From NCBI GenBank assembly GCA_964464035.1, contig CAYXEN010000014.1:1-50646 (forward strand): a stretch of DNA of 50,646 bases, read 5' to 3'. A model generated the notes under the pieces. That model searched no databases, was not told the origin of the DNA, and worked only from the letters and a program-made list of their open reading frames with translations. Below are positions 1 through 7,691 of this stretch, piece by piece. The position numbers and the translations under genes are program-made. This DNA is from CAYXEN01 sp964464035 (GTDB lineage: Bacteria > Krumholzibacteriota > Krumholzibacteriia > WVZY01). Each line of letters starts with the position of its first letter. The first letter of the stretch is position 1.

Positions 1-575
1 CTTGTTATCGGTTCTTCCTCCGGGTAGGGATATTTCTTGGAGTGCGCGAACACCCAGGCGGCTTCGTGTGTTGCAAGCGTCTTTGCCGTTTCGCTCCTCC
101 GCTCGTCTTCGAACCAGCTACGGTGGCGGAACTCCACTGCAGCTCGGATCCGGCGAGCCGGGTCTCCATCCCTCCGCGCGGCGGTCAGCTCGGATAGGAA
201 TCCGTCCAGGACGTCCTTGTCGAACTCGAGGCTGGGTGGAAGTTGGACCAATATCGGCCCCATTTTTGATCCCAGCACCGATGCTCTTTCCATGAAATTT
301 CCTATGGCTTCACCGGCATCGACTAGTCGTTTCACGTGGGTGATGAACCTGCTCAGCTTGAGTGCGAAACAAAAGTTCTCAGGAGTCAGCGTGCGCCACC
401 TCTCGAAAGTCTTCTCGCGAGGCAGGCGATAGAAGGTGTAGTTGACTTCGACTGCGTCGAATCGCTTAGCGTAGTGGAGGAGGTAGTCGGAGCTCTTGAG
501 CCCCGGCGGGTAGAATCCGTCCCAGTCGTAGGACCATCCCGAAGTTCCCACAAGCAGGGTGCCTCTGCTCTTCAT
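1..575 (-). CDS. DUF72 (YecE-like) family protein, C-terminus cut by window edge
   Basis: The first 191 codons of a minus-strand gene that runs off the left edge are visible. After a GGGGAAGGGG ribosome site it begins MKSRGTLLVGTSGWSYDWDG and continues through VEVNYTFYRLP, FCFALKLSRFITH and ILVQLPPSLEFD to AVEFRHRSWF. These are hallmarks of the DUF72/YecE family, a TIM-barrel-like fold of about 240-290 residues whose biochemical role is not settled. The visible part covers the conserved N-terminal two thirds; the end lies outside the window. It sits 63 bases downstream of tRNA-Arg and may be read through from it. I am sure of the family; no function is claimed. Confidence 0.88.
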   Translation of the reverse strand, partial: MKSRGTLLVGTSGWSYDWDGFYPPGLKSSDYLLHYAKRFDAVEVNYTFYRLPREKTFERWRTLTPENFCFALKLSRFITHVKRLVDAGEAIGNFMERASVLGSKMGPILVQLPPSLEFDKDVLDGFLSELTAARRDGDPARRIRAAVEFRHRSWFEDERRSETAKTLATHEAAWVFAHSKKYPYPEEEPIT

Positions 576-638
576 CCCCTTCCCCGGGTTGAAATGGACT
601 TGGCCGTCGCTCTCTGGAAAACGGTCGATTGAAAGAGT

Positions 639-716
639 TGGTGCCCCCGAGACGACTCGAACGTCCGACACGCGGTTTAGGAAACCGCTGCTCTATCCTA
701 ACTGAGCTACGGGGGC
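639..716 (-). tRNA. tRNA-Arg (anticodon CCT), CCA encoded
   Basis: A full cloverleaf reads on the minus strand. Acceptor arms GCCCCCG and CGGGGGC pair, the D arm is GCTC/GAGC, and the anticodon stem GCGGT/ACCGC encloses the loop TTCCTAA, giving anticodon CCT for AGG codons. The T arm GGACG-TTCGAGT-CGTCT has one wobble pair. Discriminator A is followed by an encoded CCA at 639-641. A good promoter lies just upstream, at 729-757. Confidence 0.95.
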
Positions 717-728
717 ACGTTCGCCGAT

Positions 729-757
729 ATATTAGGCTTCGGAGGGAAAATAATCAA
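729..757 (-). promoter_or_regulatory. Sigma-70 promoter for tRNA-Arg
   Basis: The -35 box TTGATT (752-757) and -10 box TAATAT (729-734) are separated by exactly 17 bases. The mature tRNA 5' end lies 12 bases after the -10 box, so the leader would be only about 5 bases. Read by eye. Confidence 0.65.
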
Positions 758-798
758 GCCATATCAAGCCCGTTCATCGCTCTCCGCTGCCGTGCGCA

Positions 799-1323
799 TC
801 AATCGTAGCGAAGGAGGGAGAAGACGGGAACCCCCTTGAGCTTGCTCCTTCCCGAAAGTCCCGACAGCTCGATCAGGAAGGCCACCTCGACCACCTCGGC
901 CCCGAGCTTCCGGACCAACTCGACGGCTGCCGACGCCGTGCCGCCCGTGGCGAGGAGATCGTCGAAGACGACTACCCGCTCACCTTTCTCTATGGCGTCG
1001 GTGTGGATCTCGAGCGCCGCCTCGCCGTACTCCAGCGTGTAGGACTGGCTGAGGGTCTCGTAGGGCAGCTTGCCGGGCTTTCGCAAGGGCGCCAGGCCGC
1101 ACCCCAACACGTAGGCCAGCGGCGAAGCGAAGAAGAATCCCCGCGATTCTATCGCGGCTATCTTGCCTATCTTGGCGGCGGCGTAGCGCTCTCGGAAAGT
1201 ATCGATTGTGCGCCTGAACATTTCCCCGCTCTTAAGCAACGGTGTGATATCGCGGAAAAGAATCCCCTTGGCGGGAAAATCGGGTATGCTTCTTATCACG
1301 TCCTTCAAACTTTCCATTGTCAT
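799..1323 (-). CDS. apt: Adenine phosphoribosyltransferase
   Basis: Salvages adenine with PRPP to give AMP and pyrophosphate in the cytosol. The 174-residue length is normal for Apt. The N-terminus has IRSIPDFPAKGILFRDITPL, the family signature. The middle has AIESRGFFFASPLAY, and the PRPP-binding loop reads VVVFDDLLATGGTASAA. The ATG overlaps the TGA of the sigma factor gene as ATGA, so translation is probably coupled; AGGAG lies close to this ATG and at a better distance from a second ATG two codons later, so either could be used. The pairing with a sigma factor gene is not one I recognise as conserved. Confidence 0.96.
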   Translation of the reverse strand: MTMESLKDVIRSIPDFPAKGILFRDITPLLKSGEMFRRTIDTFRERYAAAKIGKIAAIESRGFFFASPLAYVLGCGLAPLRKPGKLPYETLSQSYTLEYGEAALEIHTDAIEKGERVVVFDDLLATGGTASAAVELVRKLGAEVVEVAFLIELSGLSGRSKLKGVPVFSLLRYD

Positions 1324-2183
1324 ACACTCCTGCTTTTCCGCCCTGCGAGCATTAGCTTCAGCTTCTGCAAGGCGCGTTTCTCTATCTGTCTGATCCGCTC
1401 GCGGGATACTCCGACGATCTTGCCCGTTTCGGCTAGCGTCTTGGGGCGACCGTCTTCAAGCCCGTACCTTATCTTGAGAATCTCTTGCTCCCTGTCGCTC
1501 AAGTGTTTTTCCATCGTTTCAGCGAGGTGCTCATTCTCGATCTGGATCGAAACCAGATCTTCGGGTGATGTTATGGCATCGCGATTGTAATCCGCGGAAA
1601 GTTGATGCAGCGCCTCGGCGCTCAGCAGGAACTCCTCGGATCGTATTCCGTGGATGAGGTTCTTGAGAGATCTCAGTTTCTTGAGCGTTATGCCGAGTTC
1701 GTCCGCCATCCACTGCTCGTCGTATTCCTTGCCCATGAGCCTTTCCTCGGCTCTCAGGTAACGGTTTATCAATTGGAATATGTGGATGGGGATGCGGATC
1801 GCCTTCGCCTGGCTGGCCACGGCCCGCGTGATCGCTTGCTTGATCCACCAGGAAGCGTACGTGCTGAAACGGAATCCCCGCTTGTAGTCGAATTTGCCGG
1901 CGGCCTTGATGAGTCCGAGATTGCCTTCTTGAACGATGTCCAGGAAACCCAGCCCTTGCCCCATGTAGTTCTTGGCGATGGTTACCACGAGCCTGAGGTT
2001 GGAGATGATGAGTTTCTTCTTGGCTTCCTCGTCACCCTCACTCACCGCCTTTGCGAGCGCGAGCTCCTCTTCCTTGCTGAGCAAAGGGTACTTGTTTATC
2101 TCGGCCAGGTAGCGCACCTGGATATCATAATCTTCGCGGGAACCGGTTTTGCCCGCGGAGGTTTTTCTCGTTCTTTCATCCAT
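1320..2183 (-). CDS. Sigma-70 family RNA polymerase sigma factor (group 1/2, RpoS-position)
   Basis: Directs RNA polymerase to promoters. Region 1.2 begins VRYLAEINKYPLLSKEEE. Region 2 contains NLRLVVTIAKNY, DIVQEGNLGLIKAAGKFD and the -10 contact helix RFSTYASWWIKQAITRAV. Regions 3 and 4 follow, ending with the helix-turn-helix GVSRERIRQIEKRALQKLK. There is no region 1.1, and the 287-residue length fits a short primary-type or RpoS-like factor. The chosen ATG has GAGG seven bases upstream; a longer frame to 2261 lacks a ribosome site. Upstream on the same strand are surE, pcm, an export gene and tRNA-Pro, echoing the Proteobacterial surE-pcm-nlpD-rpoS order. That suggests a stationary-phase/general stress factor, but primary RpoD or an RpoH role cannot be excluded from this window. 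Confidence 0.9.
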   Translation of the reverse strand: MDERTRKTSAGKTGSREDYDIQVRYLAEINKYPLLSKEEELALAKAVSEGDEEAKKKLIISNLRLVVTIAKNYMGQGLGFLDIVQEGNLGLIKAAGKFDYKRGFRFSTYASWWIKQAITRAVASQAKAIRIPIHIFQLINRYLRAEERLMGKEYDEQWMADELGITLKKLRSLKNLIHGIRSEEFLLSAEALHQLSADYNRDAITSPEDLVSIQIENEHLAETMEKHLSDREQEILKIRYGLEDGRPKTLAETGKIVGVSRERIRQIEKRALQKLKLMLAGRKSRSV

Positions 2184-2301
2184 ATCGACGCCTCGGGGAC
2201 CTTCTTTGTTTCCACCTTGCTGGAGACCGGAAGCATTCAGAAAACCGTCGCAGGATTCCATCGCGTATCGGGAACGGTCGAGTGGAACCGGTGAGAAGAG
2301 A

Positions 2302-2379
<78 letters not shown>

Positions 2380-2434
2380 GACCATTAATCTTGAAGACCA
2401 TCCTGACGAGAAAGCTTTTCCGGATCCCGCCATA

Positions 2435-2462
2435 ATCATAACATTTCGCTGTATAATATCAA
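2435..2462 (-). promoter_or_regulatory. Candidate sigma-70 promoter for tRNA-Pro(CGG) and possibly the sigma factor operon
   Basis: The -35 box TTGATA (2457-2462) and -10 box TATGAT (2435-2440) have a 16-base spacer, and TG precedes the -10 box. The tRNA begins about 55 bases after the -10 box, so a processed leader is implied. No clear terminator is seen between the tRNA and the sigma factor start, so the transcript may continue into it. Confidence 0.5.
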
Positions 2463-2493
2463 CAAAGATATGGCCGATCCGGGCAAGCCGCCG

Positions 2494-2991
2494 CTATCGG
2501 CCTATTCCCCATAACGAGATGATGCCCAGGGAAGCCAGCGTCACCACCACCCCTGCTATGCAGATGCCGGCGAGTATGGCGGGGATGGCGAGAGATTTCC
2601 TGACCCCGAACAGGAAGGCGGCCAGCGCACCCGTCCACGCGCCGGTCACCGGGAGCGGAACGGCTACGAACAGGATCAATCCCAGGGCCTCGAATCTCTC
2701 TATCAATCTGCCTTTCCTCCTGGTTCTTGCGAAGAGCCAATCGAAGAACCTGTCGAATAAGGGTATTCTCCTCAGTTTGTCCGAAACCGTCCCTATCGCG
2801 AACAAAATGGGGATGACGGGGACGAAGTTTCCTATCACCGCTATGATATAGGCTTCCTGCCAGGGAAGGCCCCCTATAGTGACGGCATACGGGATGGCTC
2901 CCCTGAGCTCGGAGATGGGGAGCATCGCCAGTACGAAAGTCGTCGCTTGAGCCGGAAGCCGGCCCAGGAGGTCCATGAAGCCTTCAATCAC
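2494..2991 (-). CDS. Small multi-drug export protein family (PF06695) membrane protein
   Basis: A 165-residue inner-membrane protein with about four hydrophobic segments. It carries the family signature LAMLPISELRGAIPYAV near the N-terminus and VPLPVTGAWTGALAAFL in the second half, typical of COG2426/PF06695 proteins. The family name implies small-molecule export, but I know of no firm substrate. Its ATG overlaps the end of pcm by 8 bases, so it belongs to the surE-pcm unit. It occupies the place that nlpD has in the Proteobacterial surE-pcm-nlpD-rpoS cluster. The family is a confident call; the substrate is unknown. Confidence 0.85.
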   Translation of the reverse strand: MIEGFMDLLGRLPAQATTFVLAMLPISELRGAIPYAVTIGGLPWQEAYIIAVIGNFVPVIPILFAIGTVSDKLRRIPLFDRFFDWLFARTRRKGRLIERFEALGLILFVAVPLPVTGAWTGALAAFLFGVRKSLAIPAILAGICIAGVVVTLASLGIISLWGIGR

Positions 2992-3655
2992 GAATGATAC
3001 CCCCCTCGACCACCTGATCCTTTCTTATGAGCGGGACGAAAGAACAAGGTCTGAGCCTCTGTAGATCAAGATCGTCGCCATGCTTGACCAGCTTGACTAT
3101 TTCCTGCTTCCCCGCCCCGGCCGCGACGGGACCGAGAAAGATGCCCCCCTCCTTCAGCTGGCGGAAGAGCTTGCGCGGAACACCCTCGGCTGCGGCCGTG
3201 AGAAGAATCCGATCGAAAGGGGCCATCTCCGGCCAGCCTTCGGCCCCGTCTCCGGATCGGAGGAAAACGTTTCTTATTCCGAGAGAATCCAACGCCGTCT
3301 TGGCTTTCAGGGTGAGTTGGGGGATACGCTCCACGGTGTATACCTCTCCGGCCAGCTCCGAGAGCACCGCCGCCTGGTATCCCGAGCCGGTGCCTATCTC
3401 GAGTACCTTTTCCCCGCCTGCGAGTTCCAGGCATTCCGCGAGGTAAGCCACCATGAAAGGCTGGGACATCGTCTGCGAGTATCCTATGGGAAATGCGTGA
3501 TCGCTGTACGCCTGCGCCCCAAGGCCCCGGTCCAGGAACAAATGTCTCGGCAACCTGAGCATCACCTGGAGAACCCGCTTGTCCCTTATGCCGCGCTTGA
3601 TGAGTTGTTCTTTGACCATTTTCGCGCGGGCCAGTTCGTAGTCAATGTCGTTCAA
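2984..3655 (-). CDS. pcm: Protein-L-isoaspartate O-methyltransferase
   Basis: Methylates L-isoaspartyl residues with S-adenosylmethionine to start repair of aged proteins. The SAM-binding loop is VLEIGTGSGYQAAVLSELAG, preceded by the family motif GYSQTMSQPFMVAYLAE and followed by VYTVERIPQL and a TAAAEGVPRKLFRQLKEGG segment. The chosen start is a TTG that overlaps the surE stop as TTGA, with AAGGTGG upstream, and gives NDIDYELARAKMVKEQL, a normal Pcm N-terminus of 223 residues in all. A GTG five codons earlier (3670) and an ATG at 3619 are alternatives; a longer frame to 3781 would overlap surE heavily. Pairing with surE is a widely conserved stress-survival arrangement. Confidence 0.93.
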   Translation of the reverse strand: MNDIDYELARAKMVKEQLIKRGIRDKRVLQVMLRLPRHLFLDRGLGAQAYSDHAFPIGYSQTMSQPFMVAYLAECLELAGGEKVLEIGTGSGYQAAVLSELAGEVYTVERIPQLTLKAKTALDSLGIRNVFLRSGDGAEGWPEMAPFDRILLTAAAEGVPRKLFRQLKEGGIFLGPVAAGAGKQEIVKLVKHGDDLDLQRLRPCSFVPLIRKDQVVEGGIIRD

Positions 3656-4398
3656 AAGTCGAATCGCCACCTTTCCATTTCCACTATCGCCCTGTAATCG
3701 GTGAGATCGATGTGCAGAGGGGTTATGGAAACGCATCCCTGCCTCACCGCGGCGATGTCCGTTCCATTGTCGTCCTTCCATATGGGCTCTTCGCCCCCTA
3801 TCGTGTAGCGGATCTTGCCGTCCTCATCGGGCTCCGGGCGAAGAACGTTGCGGTAGGCTCTCGATCCGAGCTTGGTGATCTTGACGCCGCTTATCGGTGA
3901 GATCGAAGGATCGGGGATGTTTATGTTTAGCAGCGAGCCGGGAGGAATCCTTTCCGATATGATTGTCTCCAGGAGCCCCCTCGTTATCTTTGCCAGCTCT
4001 TCCCTGCTCGTCATCTTGCGTTGCAGAGAGGAGACGGCGATGGACGGGACACCCAGGATGGTCCCTTCGATCGCCGCGGCCACGGTTCCGCTGTAGGTTA
4101 CGTCCTCACCCATGTTGGGCCCGTGGTTGATGCCGGAGACGACCAGGTCGGGAGGCTCCTCGAGGATCCCCTGGATGCCGAGTAGTATGCAGTCGGTTGG
4201 AGTGCCGTCCACCGCGTAGCGATCGTTTCCCAGCTTTTCCACGGTTATCTTGTCACGAAGGGTCAGGGAATGGCTGCTTGCGCTCTTTTCTCCGGCCGGA
4301 GCGATGATCGTTATTCGCCCCATACCCTGCAGGGCCTCGGCGAGAAGGGCCAGTCCCTGGGCCTCGATGCCATCGTCGTTCGTGAGCAGAATCTTCAT
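3652..4398 (-). CDS. surE: 5'/3'-nucleotidase SurE
   Basis: Metal-dependent phosphatase acting on nucleoside monophosphates, linked to survival in stationary phase. The N-terminus MKILLTNDDGIEAQGLALL carries the metal-binding NDDG. Further motifs are SHSLTLRDK, VDGTPTDCILLGI and the signature VSGINHGPNMGEDVTYSGTV. The start at 4398 is chosen because GAGG lies eight bases upstream and the protein then begins exactly as the family does; the frame extends to 4443 without a better site. The 248-residue length is typical. It is translationally coupled to pcm. Confidence 0.95.
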   Translation of the reverse strand: MKILLTNDDGIEAQGLALLAEALQGMGRITIIAPAGEKSASSHSLTLRDKITVEKLGNDRYAVDGTPTDCILLGIQGILEEPPDLVVSGINHGPNMGEDVTYSGTVAAAIEGTILGVPSIAVSSLQRKMTSREELAKITRGLLETIISERIPPGSLLNINIPDPSISPISGVKITKLGSRAYRNVLRPEPDEDGKIRYTIGGEEPIWKDDNGTDIAAVRQGCVSITPLHIDLTDYRAIVEMERWRFDF

Positions 4399-4484
4399 TG
4401 AAGCGTCCTCGCGCACAATAAATCGGCCGGGTTCGAGGTTCATTCATCTACCCCAACCCGGCATGAGTCGTTTCGACGCCGATA

Positions 4485-5183
4485 CTACCAGAAAAAGCTC
4501 CTCATGACCAGACGCAAAAACCGGAAGGTATCCACCAGGGGATTTATCGAGCTTCTCTCGGTGCTGTAGATGGTCTCGATCGGTATCGAGACTATCTTGG
4601 CACCGAGACGGCCGGCCTTTATGAGCAATTCGGACTCCAGATCGTAGCGGCTCGTGACGAATTCGAGATGCCTGAAAAGTTCAGTTTTCAGCAGGCGGTA
4701 TCCGCTCTGCGAATCCGGTATCTTCATCCCGCAGCGCCAAGAGATGAAACGCGAGGTGGTCGTGTTTGTGAACACCCTCAGTTTGGGCATTCCGGAGATG
4801 TCGTGCATCCTGTTGCCGATTATTATGTCCGCGCCGGTTTTCGCCTCCGCCTCGATGAAGAGCGGTATCTGGGACGGGTTGTGTTGGCCGTCCGCGTCGA
4901 GTGTTATCACGAAATCGATGCCCGTTTCCATGGCCTTCCGGATCCCGACGATCAAGGCGGCTCCCTTGCCCATGTTTTCGCAATGGCGAATGCAGTTCGG
5001 ACAGAGTTCGCTTGCCAGTTTCCAAGTCGCGTCCGAGGATCCATCATCGACGATGATTATCCTGTCCGCGGAGATGTAGCGGGCGGTCTCCTCGAATACG
5101 CCGCGTATATGGGCGGCGGCGTTATAGGCCGGAATAACCACGGCCGTCCTGTCTCTTATCGTTTTTTCGTCAGGCATCATCAC
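4485..5183 (-). CDS. Family 2 glycosyltransferase (DPM1/DPG synthase-like)
   Basis: A 232-residue GT-A fold enzyme without a membrane anchor. The nucleotide-sugar pocket begins VVIPAYNAAAHI, followed by IIIVDDGSSDAT, NMGKGAALIVGIRKA and the metal-binding VITLDADGQHNP. The acceptor half has PDSQSGYRLL and SRYDLESELLIKAGRLG, as in polyprenyl-phosphate mannosyl or glucosyl transferases. It starts with GTG followed by two ATG codons and overlaps the acyltransferase gene by 14 bases, so translation is probably coupled. With that neighbour it is likely to act in envelope lipid or polysaccharide assembly; donor and acceptor are not readable from sequence. Confidence 0.87.
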   Translation of the reverse strand: MMMPDEKTIRDRTAVVIPAYNAAAHIRGVFEETARYISADRIIIVDDGSSDATWKLASELCPNCIRHCENMGKGAALIVGIRKAMETGIDFVITLDADGQHNPSQIPLFIEAEAKTGADIIIGNRMHDISGMPKLRVFTNTTTSRFISWRCGMKIPDSQSGYRLLKTELFRHLEFVTSRYDLESELLIKAGRLGAKIVSIPIETIYSTERSSINPLVDTFRFLRLVMRSFFW

Positions 5184-6036
5184 TTGCCAGGGAGCGGAAA
5201 TAGAAATACTGATCCGGATGTGCCGCGATCATCTCTTCCAGGTCGTGGAGGCACCTTTGCTGCAACTTCTTCATCGCGTCCTCTTCCGGAAGGGTATCGT
5301 CGATCTCATACGGCCCCTTGATCAGGCCCTTGTATTTTCCATCACCGTCGAAGAGAAAGGCGCCGACCAGTACCGGGACCTTCATCCGATACGCCAGGTG
5401 CAGGTGCCCGGTCGGCATGATCCTCTTGATACCGAAGAATTCGAATTCGTCGCGCATCCTTCCGTGAGCCCGGTCGATGAAGAGGACGACGCATTCCCCT
5501 TTGCCGACCGCTTCTTCGAGCCGGTGAAACGACCGCCCGACGGGGAACACTTCAATGGCGGAGGCTGAACGCCGGCGGTTGTAAAACCTCGTGACGCGGC
5601 CGGATGGATGATCGAGAGCCACCGTGCTGATCTTGAAGCCGCGGGTGGAGAGAAACGCTCCCCCGAGTTCCCATGGACCAATGTGAGCGCTCACGATGAC
5701 GAATCCCCTTCCGGGCTCGATGCGGGAAACGATGTCATCGAGCCCGCTCAAATCGCATTGTGAATCGAGCGTCTCGGGGTCGATGTACGGCAGGCCGAGA
5801 AACAATCGTATGCTCTCGGCGAAGTTCACGAATACTTTCCTGCTGATGGATCTTATCGCCTGCTCGGGATGATCGGGGCCGATCATCAGCCGAATGTTTT
5901 GCTGGACGTTTCGCCGTGAACGGCTGCGGAAGCAGTAATTCAAGTATGCCATGAAGGCGGCTGTCTTCTTGGTGATGCTTTCGGGAAGAACGTGAACCAA
6001 GAGGGCGCCGAGTTTATAGAGGAGTAATCCAACCAT
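5170..6036 (-). CDS. Lysophospholipid/lipid A-type acyltransferase (LpxL/HtrB family)
   Basis: A 288-residue member of the PF03279 family. The catalytic HX4E motif appears as HIGPWELG, with a second conserved block VGRSFHRLEEAVGKGECVVL and FFGIKRIMPTGHLHLAYRMK before the family's usual C-terminal region. In Gram-negatives this family adds secondary acyl chains to Kdo2-lipid A; relatives acylate other glycolipids. It directly precedes and overlaps a GT2 gene, which supports an envelope glycolipid role. No strong ribosome site is seen at the ATG. LapA/LapB elsewhere in the window support the presence of LPS, but the exact acceptor is inference. Confidence 0.85.
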   Translation of the reverse strand: MVGLLLYKLGALLVHVLPESITKKTAAFMAYLNYCFRSRSRRNVQQNIRLMIGPDHPEQAIRSISRKVFVNFAESIRLFLGLPYIDPETLDSQCDLSGLDDIVSRIEPGRGFVIVSAHIGPWELGGAFLSTRGFKISTVALDHPSGRVTRFYNRRRSASAIEVFPVGRSFHRLEEAVGKGECVVLFIDRAHGRMRDEFEFFGIKRIMPTGHLHLAYRMKVPVLVGAFLFDGDGKYKGLIKGPYEIDDTLPEEDAMKKLQQRCLHDLEEMIAAHPDQYFYFRSLASDDA

Positions 6037-6085
6037 GCAGGGTTATGGTAAAGGCGATGATCGCTCGACGAGAGGTGAAATCAAA

Positions 6086-6162
6086 TGGTCGGGGCGACTG
6101 GATTTGAACCAGCGACCACTAGCCCCCCATGCTAGTGCGCTACCGGACTGCGCCACGCCCCG
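6086..6162 (-). tRNA. tRNA-Pro (anticodon GGG), CCA encoded
   Basis: Acceptor arms CGGGGCG/CGCCCCG pair, D arm GCGC..GCGC, anticodon stem CTAGC/GCTAG around loop ATGGGGG (anticodon GGG, codons CCC/CCU), and T arm GCTGG-TTCAAAT-CCAGT with one wobble pair. Discriminator A and encoded CCA (6086-6088) follow. The promoter is immediately upstream at 6174-6202. Confidence 0.95.
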
Positions 6163-6173
6163 ACCGGAAATAA

Positions 6174-6202
6174 ATCCTAACATCGGAAACACCGTGTCGC
6201 AA
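6174..6202 (-). promoter_or_regulatory. Candidate sigma-70 promoter for tRNA-Pro(GGG)
   Basis: The -35 box TTGCGA (6197-6202), 17-base spacer and -10 box TAGGAT (6174-6179) with TGT just before it, ending 11 bases upstream of the mature tRNA. The geometry matches the tRNA-Arg promoter. Individual boxes are only four of six to consensus. Confidence 0.5.
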
Positions 6203-6226
6203 GGCAAAAATCCCATGCACCGACGC

Positions 6227-6625
6227 TCAAGCCCCACCGGCCTTTTCCGAGCCGGGATCTTCTTCCAGGAGGCTGCGGAGGTCTTCGAGCTCCTTGCGTA
6301 TCTTGAGAAGTATCTGCCTTGCATGTGGATCCGAGAAAGGGATCTGCATTTGATTGATGAGCTGGTCGGGGTTGCCGTAATGCTCTTGAAGTTTCTTGCG
6401 GGCGCCGCTTATCGTGAATTTCTCCTTGTAGAGCAGGTCCCTGATGACGAGAATCGATCTTATGTCTTTGGCTCTGTAGTTCCTGTTGCCCGCCCGGTTC
6501 TTCTTGGGCTTCAGCGTGGGAAACTCGGTTTCCCAGTACCTTAGAACGTGCGGCTTCACGCCCGTCATCTCGCTCACTTCGCTTATCGAGTAGTACATCT
6601 TTACAGGCGCGCTCTTGTATCGCAT
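6227..6625 (-). CDS. MerR family transcriptional regulator
   Basis: A 132-residue DNA-binding protein. The N-terminal winged helix reads MYYSISEVSEMTGVKPHVLR, then YWETEFPTLKPKKNRAGNRNY and KDIRSILVIRDLLYKEKFTI, the standard MerR recognition region. It is followed by GARKKLQEHYG and a short coiled-coil tail rather than a ligand or metal-binding domain; no cysteine cluster is visible. This stripped-down type is found in many bacteria next to housekeeping genes. GGGGG lies six bases before the chosen ATG; a second ATG nine codons in lacks a site. It starts 16 bases after gpsA ends, so it is the last gene of that unit. Its target is unknown. Confidence 0.88.
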   Translation of the reverse strand: MRYKSAPVKMYYSISEVSEMTGVKPHVLRYWETEFPTLKPKKNRAGNRNYRAKDIRSILVIRDLLYKEKFTISGARKKLQEHYGNPDQLINQMQIPFSDPHARQILLKIRKELEDLRSLLEEDPGSEKAGGA

Positions 6626-6641
6626 CGGCAGCCCCCTTTCC

Positions 6642-7691
6642 TTAGAGTTGTCTTCTGCGTCCCGAGACTATCCAGCTCATCTCGTCCTGAAGCGGTCGGT
6701 TCATCAGTTCCTCGATAGCTTCTTCCGGATCCTTGCCCTCGAAGAGAATCCTGCCCGTGTTCTCTATTATCGGCAGTTCGACCTCGAGCTTTTCCCCGAG
6801 TCCGATCGCGGCGCGTGTCGTACGAACGCCCTCGGCGACCATGACCATGCCGCCTAGGATTTTTTCGAGCGGCTCCCCTTTGCCGATCCTTTCCCCGACG
6901 TAGCGGTTGCGGCTGTGGCGGCTGCAACACGTGGCGATGAGGTCCCCTATGCCGGCGAGCCCCGAGAAGGTTTCCCTCCGCGCCCCCATTGCGGTCCCGA
7001 GTCGAGCTATCTCGACGAGGCCGCGCGTGAGGAGCGCCGCCTTGGTGTTGTCACCGTAACCGAGACCGTCGCAGACTCCGGCGGCGATGGCTATTATGTT
7101 TTTGAGGGCGACGGCTATCTCGACTCCGACTAGATCGTCGTTTCTGTAGACCCTGAAGTATGGTCTGAAAAAGACCCTCTGGACGGTTTCCATGGATCCG
7201 GGATCGCGCCCCGATACGACCACGGATGTGGGCATCTTCCTGCTCACTTCCTCGGCATGGCTCGGGCCGATGAGGCACATGACGCTTTTCTCGGCCACCG
7301 GCAATTCGTCCGAGATCACCTCGCTCATTCGTTTGAGGGTTCCTTCCTCGAGCCCCTTGGCCGCGCTGACGATGAACGCCTCCGATCGGAAGGACGAACT
7401 CGCAGCGACTTTTCCCGCCACTTCCCTGACGACGTGCGAGGGAACCACGAAGAGGACGAGATCCGCACCGGCCAGGACGCCGTCCAGGTCGGAACTTATC
7501 GCGATGCACTCGGGAATCGGTACTCCCGGCAGGAACTTCTTGTTCTCGTGATCGCGTTTCAAGGCCTCGACGTGCTCCGGCAAGTATTCCCAGAGCGCCG
7601 TTTCGTACCCGTTCTCGGAGAGGAGGATCGCGAGGGTCGTACCCCAGCTTCCCGCCCCCAGAACCGCTATCTTCTTGATACCTGTCTTCAT
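6642..7691 (-). CDS. gpsA: Glycerol-3-phosphate dehydrogenase [NAD(P)+]
   Basis: Reduces dihydroxyacetone phosphate to sn-glycerol 3-phosphate, the backbone for phospholipids. The dinucleotide fold begins KKIAVLGAGSWGTTLAILLS. Substrate and catalytic motifs follow: LFVVPSHVVREV, SAAKGLEEGTLKRMSEVI, GPSHAEEVSRKMPTSVV, EIAVALKNIIAIAAGVCDGL, GLAGIGDLIATC and SRNRYVG. The ATG at 7691 overlaps the plsY stop as ATGA; a longer frame upstream to 8069 is only plsY read in another frame. At 349 residues it is full length. PlsY uses the product, so the two form one pathway module. Confidence 0.97.
   Translation of the reverse strand: MKTGIKKIAVLGAGSWGTTLAILLSENGYETALWEYLPEHVEALKRDHENKKFLPGVPIPECIAISSDLDGVLAGADLVLFVVPSHVVREVAGKVAASSSFRSEAFIVSAAKGLEEGTLKRMSEVISDELPVAEKSVMCLIGPSHAEEVSRKMPTSVVVSGRDPGSMETVQRVFFRPYFRVYRNDDLVGVEIAVALKNIIAIAAGVCDGLGYGDNTKAALLTRGLVEIARLGTAMGARRETFSGLAGIGDLIATCCSRHSRNRYVGERIGKGEPLEKILGGMVMVAEGVRTTRAAIGLGEKLEVELPIIENTGRILFEGKDPEEAIEELMNRPLQDEMSWIVSGRRRQL

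Noticed and set aside
2..632. Plus-strand open frames at the left edge
   Set aside because: The minus strand encodes a clear DUF72 protein across the same bases; the plus frames show no recognisable family.
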